In this document: positions 1 through 6,189 of the stretch, piece after piece
How the letters are laid out: every line of letters starts with the position of its first letter
How positions within the stretch are numbered: the stretch's first letter is position 1
From: an uncultured Candidatus Nemicrothrix sp.
GTDB lineage: Bacteria; Actinomycetota; Acidimicrobiia; Acidimicrobiales; Acidimicrobilacustridaceae
DNA length: 6,598 nt
Direction: 5' to 3'
Assembly (NCBI GenBank): GCA_903827085.1
Contig: CAIKHC010000116.1
Location: 1-6,598, forward strand
Made by a program: the position numbers and the translations under genes
Notes under the pieces: model-generated
Seen by the model: only the letters and a program-made list of their open reading frames with translations
Told to the model about the DNA's origin: nothing
The model's database searches: none

Positions 1-515
1 GAGGCTTCTTCCAGTCGCCAATCGAATCCGCGAATACGAGCGCGCACGGTGGTGGCGACGTAGCTGACTGAGAACATCACCTGAGCGATGACGATGGTGA
101 TGAACCCTCGCGACCAGTTGATGGACACGAACAAGGTGAGAAGCGAAAAGCCGAGGACGATCTCGGGCATCGTGAGCGGGAGGATGAGAATCGCACCGAT
201 CATTCCTTTCGCCCGGAACTTGTACTTCACCATGGCCAAGCCCATGAGCGTGCCCAGCACGGTGGCAATCGCAGTGACGACAACGGCGATTTTGAGACTG
301 AAGATGAGTGCGTCAGTTAGTTCGGGGTACCTGAACGGATCAGTCCAACCGGAAAGCGAAAACTTGTTCCAGATGTAGTTGTACTTCCCGGTTGGTTCGT
401 TGAATGAAAAAATGACTGTGACGAGGATCGGTGTGAAGAGGAAGAGCAGGCCGAGCACTGCCCATACCCACAGCGAGACGCGTCCGATCGCGCGCAACCA
501 ATTGGGCGGGTTCAT
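1..515 (-). CDS. potC: Polyamine ABC transporter permease PotC-like, partial (C-terminus beyond window)
   Basis: Second inner-membrane permease of a spermidine/putrescine-type importer. It would pair with PotB to form the transmembrane channel. Only the first 171 codons lie in the window; the frame runs open through base 1. Visible hydrophobic segments fall at about residues 13-37, 70-95, 106-132 and 137-157. The segment PEIVLGFSLLTLF (117-129) is typical of PotC-family permeases. The last residues, LEEA (168-171), look like the start of the cytoplasmic EAA loop that contacts the ATPase, cut by the window edge. The start ATG (515-513) overlaps the potB stop as ATGA. A good Shine-Dalgarno, GAGGAA (526-521), lies five bases upstream inside the end of potB, so translation is probably coupled. 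The start is well supported. Substrate is inferred from family and neighbours. Confidence 0.9.
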   Translation of the reverse strand, partial: MNPPNWLRAIGRVSLWVWAVLGLLFLFTPILVTVIFSFNEPTGKYNYIWNKFSLSGWTDPFRYPELTDALIFSLKIAVVVTAIATVLGTLMGLAMVKYKFRAKGMIGAILILPLTMPEIVLGFSLLTLFVSINWSRGFITIVIAQVMFSVSYVATTVRARIRGFDWRLEEA

Positions 516-1396
516 GCGATTTCCTCGGTGCCCAATAAACGCGCATACACAATGACGCCCACGAGGATCATCGCCATGAGCATGAACGACAAGGCAGAGA
601 GTTCAGGCCGGAAAAATTCTTTGCCAAAGTTCTTTTCGATGATCTGGCCGATCATGACGGTGCGGTCGGAACCCAAGAGTTCCGAGTTCACGAAGTCGCC
701 AGCCGCAGGAATGAAGGTGAGGAGTGTTCCGGCGAAGAGGCCAGGCAGCGAGAGACGCAGAGTGATTTTCCGAAACGCTCTTGCTGGTGACGAATAGAGA
801 TCAGCAGCAGCATCGAGCAGACGGTGATCCAACTTTTCAAGACTTACGTAAATGGGCAGCACCATGAACGGCAAGAAGTTGTAGGTGAGCGCGGCCACGA
901 CTGCAAAGGGCGAGCCGAGAATGCCTTGGTTGTCATTCAAGATGCCGACTGATTGCAAAATGCCAACAACGGGGCCGTTATCGAACAACAGGATTTTCCA
1001 CGACAGCGTGCGCACGAGGTAGGTCACGAAGAACGGAAGAATGACGAGTGCAAGAAAGAGGTTCTTGTACTTCCCGCCTTTCGTGGCAATGACATAAGCC
1101 AACGGATAGCCGATGATGATCGCGGCCAGGGTGGAGATCGTCGCGTACACGAATGTACGGATGATCACCGTTGAGTTGTCAGAGATCACCGTCGAGTAAT
1201 TCGACAATCCGCCGTCTTGTAGCGATAAGCGCCCGAGACTGAAAAGCGGAAAGACGAAAAAGATCAGCAGCCATAAACCGCCGGGAGCAATGAGCAGCCA
1301 GGGCGTGAACCACCGCCGTGCCGACACGCCGCTGTCGTCCCCGCCGTCTTCACGGCGAGGGCGACGAAAGCGCGACGGCGCAGCGGCAGCGGTCAT
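512..1396 (-). CDS. potB: Polyamine ABC transporter permease PotB-like
   Basis: Inner-membrane permease of a spermidine/putrescine-type ABC importer, 294 residues, close to the usual PotB length. The N-terminus (1-30) is charged and presumably cytoplasmic. Hydrophobic segments lie at about 32-56, 78-104, 111-133, 162-186, 215-234 and 268-288, giving the expected six-span layout. The cytoplasmic coupling loop that docks on the ATPase is clear at about 194-222: LLDAAADLYSSPARAF, followed by the conserved LSLPGL. The block from FIPAAGDF onward (228-258) also matches this permease family. It starts 9 bases after the potD stop and ends in a 4-base overlap with potC. No convincing Shine-Dalgarno precedes the ATG, so expression may depend on coupling to potD, or the true start may be slightly downstream (a GTG at residue 24 is possible). 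Family assignment is secure; exact substrate is inferred. Confidence 0.93.
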   Translation of the reverse strand: MTAAAAPSRFRRPRREDGGDDSGVSARRWFTPWLLIAPGGLWLLIFFVFPLFSLGRLSLQDGGLSNYSTVISDNSTVIIRTFVYATISTLAAIIIGYPLAYVIATKGGKYKNLFLALVILPFFVTYLVRTLSWKILLFDNGPVVGILQSVGILNDNQGILGSPFAVVAALTYNFLPFMVLPIYVSLEKLDHRLLDAAADLYSSPARAFRKITLRLSLPGLFAGTLLTFIPAAGDFVNSELLGSDRTVMIGQIIEKNFGKEFFRPELSALSFMLMAMILVGVIVYARLLGTEEIA

Positions 1397-1405
1397 TGAG
1401 CGGTG

Positions 1406-2572
1406 TTACTGCTCGGTCGCAGCAACGAATGCGCGCTCTACTTCTTCGGCAACGTCTGGGCTGATGACATCGAACTCGTACAACGGTGGAGTCGCCGGCG
1501 GAACGATGAAGGGGCTGGCCTGAGCGGTCGCGGTCATGTACTTCTCGGCGCCGGTGACCGGCGGGATGTACAAGATGCTTTCGTACAACGGACCAGCAAC
1601 GGCAGGGTCGTAGACGTAGTTGAGGAGTTTGTTTGCACCCTCGGGGTTCTTCGCGCCAACGGGAATCATGGCGTTATCGACCCAAAGCATTCCGCCCTGA
1701 CTCGGGATGACCCATTCAAGGCCGGGATTGTCGGCCTGCAACTGCGCGACATCGCCAGACCATGCAACGGCAATCCATGTATCGCCGATGGCAAGGTCTT
1801 CGGTGTAGCTATTGCCAGTGACCTTCTTGAACTGACCTGCATCTCGGGCCTTTTCAATCTTGTCGACTGCGGCAAGCATTTGCGCCGTTGTTCCGGTAGT
1901 CGGGTTGGCTCCCATGCCGAGCATGGTGAGACCAACGGTGTCGCGCATTTCGTCGAGAATCGTGACCTTGCCCTTGAACTTCGGGTCGAAGATGGCGTTG
2001 ACGTCGGTGATCTTTCCGCCGACTTTGTCAGGCCAGTAGGCGAGACCGGTTTGACCAACGGCCCACGGGATCGAGTTCGCGCGTCCTGGATCCCATGACG
2101 GGTTGGCGAGTCGAGAGATCACGTTCTTCTTGTTGGGGAATGCGGCGCTGTCGAACGGCTGGACCAGATTTGCGCCGATGTAGGCAGCGGCGTTCCACGA
2201 CGTGAGCACGATGAGGTCGGCGCCAATTCCTTGGCCCTTCTCAAGCGTGGCCTGATACTTCGTGTTGAACGACTCGTTGCCGTCGATGCTGTTTCTGTAA
2301 TCGACCTTGATTCCAGTGGAATCGGTGAAGCCCTTGAGCGTTGCCGAGGTGCTGGGCTCGTCGCCTTCGATATAAAGCGGCCAGTTCAGAACGGTGATGC
2401 CATCACTGCTGCCACCTCCACTGCTGTTCGAGTCGGAACTGCATGCAGCAAGAAGTGTTGGGCCCATCGCAAGACCACCAAGGGCAAGGCCGCCCATGCC
2501 GAGGAATCGGCGGCGCGATGTTCGGTGCTGGGCCATGGCCTCAAGGAGCTCGGGGTCGATTGGTTTGGTCAT
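1406..2572 (-). CDS. potD: Polyamine-binding lipoprotein PotD-like, Tat-type signal
   Basis: Extracellular solute-binding protein of the importer, 388 residues. The N-terminus carries a twin-arginine motif, SRRRFL (19-24), a hydrophobic stretch and a lipobox LAAC with Cys44. It is therefore probably exported folded by Tat and lipid-anchored. A Ser/Gly-rich linker (45-57) follows. The mature domain aligns by eye with E. coli PotD: NWPLY (63-67) covers the first binding tryptophan, DEMRD (207-211) the acidic ligand-binding cluster, AWSGD (270-274) the second tryptophan, and GGMLWVDNAMIP (293-304) the third tryptophan and aspartate (Trp297, Asp299). The start is fixed by GGAGGA (2584-2579) six bases before the ATG, and by the signal peptide beginning shortly after. 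A longer in-frame extension to 2911 lies inside potA and is rejected. The ATG is 2 bases after the potA stop. Putrescine/spermidine specificity is likely but not proven. Confidence 0.93.
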   Translation of the reverse strand: MTKPIDPELLEAMAQHRTSRRRFLGMGGLALGGLAMGPTLLAACSSDSNSSGGGSSDGITVLNWPLYIEGDEPSTSATLKGFTDSTGIKVDYRNSIDGNESFNTKYQATLEKGQGIGADLIVLTSWNAAAYIGANLVQPFDSAAFPNKKNVISRLANPSWDPGRANSIPWAVGQTGLAYWPDKVGGKITDVNAIFDPKFKGKVTILDEMRDTVGLTMLGMGANPTTGTTAQMLAAVDKIEKARDAGQFKKVTGNSYTEDLAIGDTWIAVAWSGDVAQLQADNPGLEWVIPSQGGMLWVDNAMIPVGAKNPEGANKLLNYVYDPAVAGPLYESILYIPPVTGAEKYMTATAQASPFIVPPATPPLYEFDVISPDVAEEVERAFVAATEQ

Positions 2573-2574
2573 GG

Positions 2575-3723
2575 TCAGTCCTCCAGTAATTGCGGTTGTT
2601 GGTTGGGAACAGATGGCAGAACGCAAGCAGCGCTCTGCGTCCACGATGCCCACACGCTGTCGCCAGGGCGAAGAAGCGGAAGGTCGGCATCGGGATCGAC
2701 ATTGGCGATGATCGGCGAACCGTCGGCTGCTTCGAGCGCGAGTCGAACGATCGGGCCTTGGAACGCGAGGTCGGAAACGGTTGCGCAAACTGATTGATCG
2801 CCACCATTTTGTGACGTCGGTTGTGTCAGTGAGATTGAGATGCGCTCGGGACGAACCATGAGCGTCACTTCTGATCCAACAGCGAGTGTGTGATCTCCGC
2901 AGGAGCCACAAAGAGAAGCTCCGCCGAGTGCAGTCACTCGTGTTGTACCTGTCGCGTGTTCAGTAATAGTCGCTGGCCAAAGGTTTGCCTGGCCGATGAA
3001 TCCGGCAACGAAAACGCTTGCGGGGTTGTCATAGATCTCGGCGGGGGTGCCGATTTGTTCGACGCGACCGTCTGACATGACAGCGATGCGGTCACTCATG
3101 GTGAGCGCTTCTTCTTGATCATGGGTGACGTACACGAACGTGATGCCGACCTCACGCTGGATCCGCTTTAGTTCGAACTGCATGGCGTGGCGAAGCTTGA
3201 GGTCGAGCGCGCCGAGGGGTTCGTCGAGAAGCAGTGCCTTAGGGAGGTTGACCAACGCACGAGCAAGCGCCACTCGCTGTTGCTGACCGCCAGAAAGCTG
3301 AGCGGGCCGGCGACTTGCGAACTCGGTCAGGCGGACGACCTCGAGCATTTCGCTGACGCGCTTTTTGATCGTGTCCTTGTCCGCCTTCTTCGACTGCGGT
3401 CCGAAGGCCACGTTGTCGAAGACATTCATATGAGGGAACAGCGCGTACTGCTGGAAGACGGTGTTTACGTCGCGCCTATTCGGCGGCACCTTTGAAACAT
3501 CGACACCATCGAGACGTATGGCGCCGCTGGTGGGCTGTTCGAAGCCAGCGATCATTCGCAGTGTCGTGGTCTTTCCACAACCTGATGGGCCGAGCATTGA
3601 GAAGAACTCGCCTTGACCAATCGAGAAATCAACATCGTCGACCGCGACGAACTCGCCGAATCGCTTCACGACATGATCGATCTCGATGACTGGGGCCGAA
3701 TCGGCCGCAGCAGGAGACGTCAT
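2575..3723 (-). CDS. potA: Polyamine ABC transporter ATP-binding protein PotA-like
   Basis: Cytoplasmic ATPase that powers the importer, 382 residues, the usual length for PotA. All nucleotide-binding motifs are intact: Walker [10 protein letters not shown] (45-53), Q-loop FQQY (90-93), signature LSGGQQQR (143-150), Walker B ALLLDEP (163-169, catalytic Glu168), D-loop around GALD (171-174) and switch His201 in [10 protein letters not shown]-terminal TOBE-type regulatory/substrate domain runs from about 245 to 368, including LMVRPERI (288-295). A Cys-x-x-Cys pair sits at 272 and 275. The gene is first in the minus-strand operon and faces the divergent intergenic region. The ATG is the only plausible start: an in-frame TGA lies nine codons upstream. 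No strong Shine-Dalgarno is at the usual distance; a purine-rich GGAGGGG is about 25 bases away. Transport of polyamines is inferred from the four-gene context. Confidence 0.95.
   Translation of the reverse strand: MTSPAAADSAPVIEIDHVVKRFGEFVAVDDVDFSIGQGEFFSMLGPSGCGKTTTLRMIAGFEQPTSGAIRLDGVDVSKVPPNRRDVNTVFQQYALFPHMNVFDNVAFGPQSKKADKDTIKKRVSEMLEVVRLTEFASRRPAQLSGGQQQRVALARALVNLPKALLLDEPLGALDLKLRHAMQFELKRIQREVGITFVYVTHDQEEALTMSDRIAVMSDGRVEQIGTPAEIYDNPASVFVAGFIGQANLWPATITEHATGTTRVTALGGASLCGSCGDHTLAVGSEVTLMVRPERISISLTQPTSQNGGDQSVCATVSDLAFQGPIVRLALEAADGSPIIANVDPDADLPLLRPGDSVWASWTQSAACVLPSVPNQQPQLLED
2579..2584 (-). promoter_or_regulatory. Ribosome binding site of potD
   Basis: GGAGGA on the minus strand, inside the last codons of potA and six bases before the potD ATG at 2572. 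It decides the potD start against the upstream in-frame extension, and implies that potA and potD are translated from one transcript. Confidence 0.8.
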
Positions 3724-3806
3724 AGCAATCGAGTTCTCTGTCAGCTCTCACCCCTCCGAAGTCTCGGGCAGACCGTTTGGGCGCCCGGTGGAATGGGAAA
3801 GGATCA

Positions 3807-3833
3807 CAAGAATTCGGGCTCACCGCAAGAATT
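3807..3833. repeat. Direct repeat CAAGAATT x2, possible operator
   Basis: CAAGAATT occurs at 3807-3814 and again at 3826-3833, 19 bases start to start, which is close to two helical turns. The second copy ends within the TTGACC candidate -35. The repeat is directly visible. A regulator-binding role is inference, and no regulator gene is present in the window. Confidence 0.4.
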
Positions 3834-3853
3834 GACCGATGGCGAGACGGTGA
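3820..3853. repeat. Spaced inverted repeat TCACCG / CGGTGA
   Basis: TCACCG (3820-3825) and its exact reverse complement CGGTGA (3848-3853) flank the TTGACC promoter candidate with 22 bases between them. This is a possible pair of operator half-sites for the divergent genes. Six-base arms can arise by chance, so confidence in a function is low. Confidence 0.3.
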
Positions 3854-3864
3854 ACACTTGATGA

Positions 3865-3884
3865 CGGGCCTCTCTCATGGCCCG
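3865..3884. repeat. Short hairpin-forming inverted repeat
   Basis: CGGGCC (3865-3870) and GGCCCG (3879-3884) form a perfect 6-bp GC stem with an 8-base loop. It lies about 70 bases upstream of the dehydrogenase start, inside the likely 5' untranslated region. It is not followed by a T-run, so it does not look like an intrinsic terminator. It could be an operator or a leader structure. Confidence 0.4.
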
Positions 3885-3940
3885 ATTTCGGTTGATTCCT
3901 TGCGGTTTCGGCGCTCGTGGCCCACGATGCGGGGGGAAAG

Positions 3941-3948
3941 AAAGGGAG
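3941..3948 (+). promoter_or_regulatory. Ribosome binding site selecting the GTG start at 3954
   Basis: The purine-rich AAAGGGAG ends five bases before GTG at 3954. In-frame ATG codons further upstream (3777, 3861 and 3927) lack such a site and would add residues with no counterpart in the dehydrogenase family, so the GTG is chosen. Confidence 0.75.
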
Positions 3949-3953
3949 TCGTC

Positions 3954-5375
3954 GTGGCACATCTCAATTTCATTGGTGGGAAATGGGTTCCGGCCCAAAG
4001 CGGGGTAACCGACGAGGTGCTTGCTCCAGCGACCGGAGCCGTCATTGCTTCAGTGCCGTCAAGCGATGCGGCTGATGTCGATGCTGCGGTGAACGCGGCG
4101 AAAGCGGCATTTGCCGAATGGGGGACAGCAACCCCGCGCACTCGGTCAGAAGCGTTACTCGCGCTGGCCGACCGGCTTGAAGAGAATCTCGACGAGTTGA
4201 AAGCCATTGAAGGCGAGAACGTTGGGAAGCCGGTCTCGATTATCGACTTCGAATTCGACCTCACGATCGACAACCTTCGGTTCTTCGCAGGAGCGGCGCG
4301 CACGATGGACGCGCAGGCCGCGGGCGAATACATGGATGACCACACCTCGATGCTGCGGCGCGATCCGCTTGGCGTTGTCGCCGGCATTGCTCCGTGGAAC
4401 TATCCGCTGAATATGGCGATCTGGAAAATGGGTCCCGCGCTCGCCGTTGGCAACACATTTATTTTGAAGCCATCGGAACTCACGCCGTTTACCGCGTTTC
4501 GTTTGGCGGAACTCACCGAAGGGATTCTTCCTGGAGGTGTGTTCAATGTTGTTGTTGGTCAGGGCGAAACTGCGGGCGATGCAATTGTTCGCCACCCGGG
4601 TATTGCGATGCTGTCGCTCACCGGCGATGTAAACACCGGAAAGATGATTGCGCGCAACGCTGCCGACACGTTGAAGCGCGTGCATCTTGAACTTGGTGGC
4701 AAAGCACCTGTTGTGGTGTTCGACGATGCCGATATCGAGACGGTGGTCGCGACGCTTACCGAGACCGGTTATTACAACTCCGGGCAGGACTGCACCGCGC
4801 CATGTCGTGTGATCGCCGGCCCTGGCGTGTTCGATGATCTCGTTGCTGCACTCGAAGCATCGGTTGGCGCGCTGATCACTGGCGATCCCAACGACCCGGC
4901 AACCAACGTCGGCCCAGTTATTTCGGCATCGCAACGCGATCGAGTCGATGGCATGGTGAACCGAGCGGTTGCTTCGGGCGCGCGCATTGTCGTTGGCGGC
5001 GAAACGATTGATCGTCCTGGCTATTTCTATGCACCCACAGTGGTTGCAGGGCCGGCGCAGGATTCTGAACTTGTGCAACGCGAAGTGTTTGGGCCGGTAA
5101 TCAGCGTTCAGAAGTTCGCCGACGAAGCCCAAGCGCTCGCCTGGGCCAACGACGTCGACTACGGATTGGCTGCGTCGGTCTGGACTCGAGATGTTGGCCG
5201 GGCCATGCGCATGTCTCGTTCGATGATGTTTGGCACGGTGTGGGTGAACGACCACATTCCGATCGTTTCCGAGTTCCCGCATGGTGGATTCAAGAACAGC
5301 GGGTATGGCAAAGACATGTCGAAGTACGCGCTTGAGCACTACACCGAGCTCAAACACGTCATGATTAAGCACTGA
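3954..5375 (+). CDS. patD: Gamma-aminobutyraldehyde dehydrogenase (PatD-like, NAD-dependent aldehyde dehydrogenase)
   Basis: Cytoplasmic aldehyde dehydrogenase expected to oxidise 4-aminobutanal to GABA with NAD, the second step of putrescine breakdown. From the GTG start it has 473 residues, essentially the length of E. coli PatD/YdcW. The Rossmann-type cofactor domain contains APWNYP (146-151, Asn149) and LTGDVNTG (222-229). The general base is Glu246 in LELGGK, the nucleophile is Cys280 in GQDC, and Glu377 lies in EVFGP. Recognisable PatD-like blocks include [42 protein letters not shown] and the terminal HVMIKH. It diverges from the polyamine importer, which strongly supports an amine-derived aldehyde as substrate. 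A shared ancestry with betaine-aldehyde and trimethylaminobutyraldehyde dehydrogenases leaves room for a related substrate. No transaminase or oxidase supplying the aldehyde is in the window. Aldehyde dehydrogenase family membership is near certain; exact substrate is likely. Confidence 0.92.
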   Translation: MAHLNFIGGKWVPAQSGVTDEVLAPATGAVIASVPSSDAADVDAAVNAAKAAFAEWGTATPRTRSEALLALADRLEENLDELKAIEGENVGKPVSIIDFEFDLTIDNLRFFAGAARTMDAQAAGEYMDDHTSMLRRDPLGVVAGIAPWNYPLNMAIWKMGPALAVGNTFILKPSELTPFTAFRLAELTEGILPGGVFNVVVGQGETAGDAIVRHPGIAMLSLTGDVNTGKMIARNAADTLKRVHLELGGKAPVVVFDDADIETVVATLTETGYYNSGQDCTAPCRVIAGPGVFDDLVAALEASVGALITGDPNDPATNVGPVISASQRDRVDGMVNRAVASGARIVVGGETIDRPGYFYAPTVVAGPAQDSELVQREVFGPVISVQKFADEAQALAWANDVDYGLAASVWTRDVGRAMRMSRSMMFGTVWVNDHIPIVSEFPHGGFKNSGYGKDMSKYALEHYTELKHVMIKH

Positions 5376-5386
5376 GACATTCGATC

Positions 5387-5392
5387 GAGGAG
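5387..5392 (+). promoter_or_regulatory. Ribosome binding site selecting the GTG start at 5398
   Basis: GAGGAG sits five bases before GTG at 5398, within the 22-base gap after the dehydrogenase stop. This supports the GTG start and co-transcription with the upstream gene. Confidence 0.75.
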
Positions 5393-5397
5393 AACCC

Positions 5398-6150
5398 GTG
5401 TCCGAAACCGTAAAGACTGAAGTCCGTGGCCGGGTACTGGTCATTCGTCTTGAGCGTGAAGAAAAGCGCAACGCGATCGACGTCGAACTCGCGGAAGGTA
5501 TCGACGAGGCGCTGAATCGACTTGAAGACGATTCCGAACTTTGGGCCGGCGTCATCACCGGCACAAAGTCGGTGTTTTGTGCGGGCACCGACATGCGCGC
5601 CGGCGTTCATTCCACCGACCGTGGCGGTCAGTACGGAATCATTCGCCGCTACCGCACCAAGCCCCTCATCGCTGCGGTGGAAGGTGCCGCGCTTGGCGGT
5701 GGGTTCGAAGTCGTGTTGTCCTGCGATCTTGTCGTTGCGTCGAAGACCGCCGAGTTTGGATTGCCAGAAGTGAAGCGGAGCCTCGTGCCGATCTGTGGAG
5801 GTCTGTTCCGTGCTCCCAAGGCGCTGCCGCGAAATGTGGCGCGCGAACTTCTGCTCACTGGCGATTCCATTGATGCCAAGCGGGCGTACAAACTCGGTCT
5901 CGCCAGCATCCTTTCCAATGCCGGCGATGCGCTCGACGATGCAGTTGGTCTGGCCGAACGTATCTGCGCCAATGGCCCGGTAGCGGTTCGCGAAACGATG
6001 CGGTTCTTGGCCTCGCTTGATGCGCCTGATGAAGTTCACGGCTGGGAAGAAACCCTCGAATCGGAAGATGTCATTCGCAATGCCGAAGACACCCGTGAAG
6101 GCGTAACGGCCTTTTTCGAAAAGCGCCCCCCGAATTGGTCGGGCCGCTGA
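5398..6150 (+). CDS. Enoyl-CoA hydratase/isomerase family protein (crotonase)
   Basis: Cytoplasmic crotonase-fold enzyme of 250 residues, a normal length, predicted to hydrate a 2-enoyl-CoA to a 3-hydroxyacyl-CoA. The oxyanion-hole segments are present: FCAGTDMR (60-67) and GAALGGGFE (96-104). Both hydratase glutamates are conserved, Glu104 in GGGFE and Glu124 in GLPE, so true hydratase activity is likely rather than a degenerate relative. The segment LVPICGGLFRAPKALP (129-144) and the C-terminal EKRPPNWSGR resemble the CaiD-like branch (crotonobetainyl-CoA hydratase), though many uncharacterised hydratases share these features. The GTG start has a good ribosome binding site. The gene follows the aldehyde dehydrogenase by 22 bases and precedes an acyl-CoA dehydrogenase by 39, so the pair could perform consecutive beta-oxidation steps. 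The acyl-CoA substrate cannot be told from sequence. Confidence 0.92.
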   Translation: MSETVKTEVRGRVLVIRLEREEKRNAIDVELAEGIDEALNRLEDDSELWAGVITGTKSVFCAGTDMRAGVHSTDRGGQYGIIRRYRTKPLIAAVEGAALGGGFEVVLSCDLVVASKTAEFGLPEVKRSLVPICGGLFRAPKALPRNVARELLLTGDSIDAKRAYKLGLASILSNAGDALDDAVGLAERICANGPVAVRETMRFLASLDAPDEVHGWEETLESEDVIRNAEDTREGVTAFFEKRPPNWSGR

Positions 6151-6179
6151 GTCACCGGCAATGATGGCCACACGTACGT

Positions 6180-6185
6180 AGGGGG
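6180..6185 (+). promoter_or_regulatory. Ribosome binding site of the acyl-CoA dehydrogenase gene
   Basis: AGGGGG, followed four bases later by the ATG at 6190, in the 39-base gap after the crotonase gene. It supports the chosen start. The gap has no terminator-like hairpin, which is consistent with read-through. Confidence 0.65.
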
Positions 6186-6189
6186 AACT

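Larger units (their letters stand above)
3724..3953. promoter_or_regulatory. Divergent intergenic region with the promoters of both operons
   Basis: This 230-base stretch is the only sizeable non-coding region. It separates two divergently transcribed gene sets, so it must hold promoters for both unless the genes are expressed from elsewhere. On the plus strand, TTGACC (3832-3837) is a fair -35 candidate, but the hexamers 15-19 bases downstream (around 3853-3862, CACTTGAT) fit a -10 box poorly. No convincing sigma70 promoter was found toward potA. The region contains a direct repeat of CAAGAATT, a spaced TCACCG/CGGTGA inverted repeat and a CGGGCC/GGCCCG hairpin, which are listed separately. 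The reading frame of the downstream dehydrogenase happens to stay open through much of the region, but that stretch lacks family similarity. The promoter role is inferred from gene layout rather than from clear boxes. Confidence 0.6.

Noticed and set aside
1403..2098. 231-codon plus-strand open frame opposite potD
   Set aside because: Antisense shadow of a well-supported binding-protein gene; no plausible ribosome binding site or family motif.
2573..2911. N-terminal extension of the potD frame into potA
   Set aside because: It would overlap the potA coding sequence by over 300 bases and bury the Tat/lipobox signal internally; the ATG at 2572 has a strong ribosome binding site.
3865..3884. 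Intrinsic terminator between the two operons
   Set aside because: The hairpin has no T-run after it, and the genes diverge here, so no terminator is expected.
3777..3953. N-terminal extension of the aldehyde dehydrogenase from ATG at 3777, 3861 or 3927
   Set aside because: The extra residues have no counterpart in the family, these ATGs lack a ribosome binding site, and GTG at 3954 has one and gives the usual length.
4155..5594. 479-codon open frame on the minus strand opposite the aldehyde dehydrogenase and the start of the crotonase
   Set aside because: It lies antisense to genes with clear family motifs, is rich in Arg, His, Asn and Ser with no recognisable domain, and reflects the codon bias of the opposite strand.
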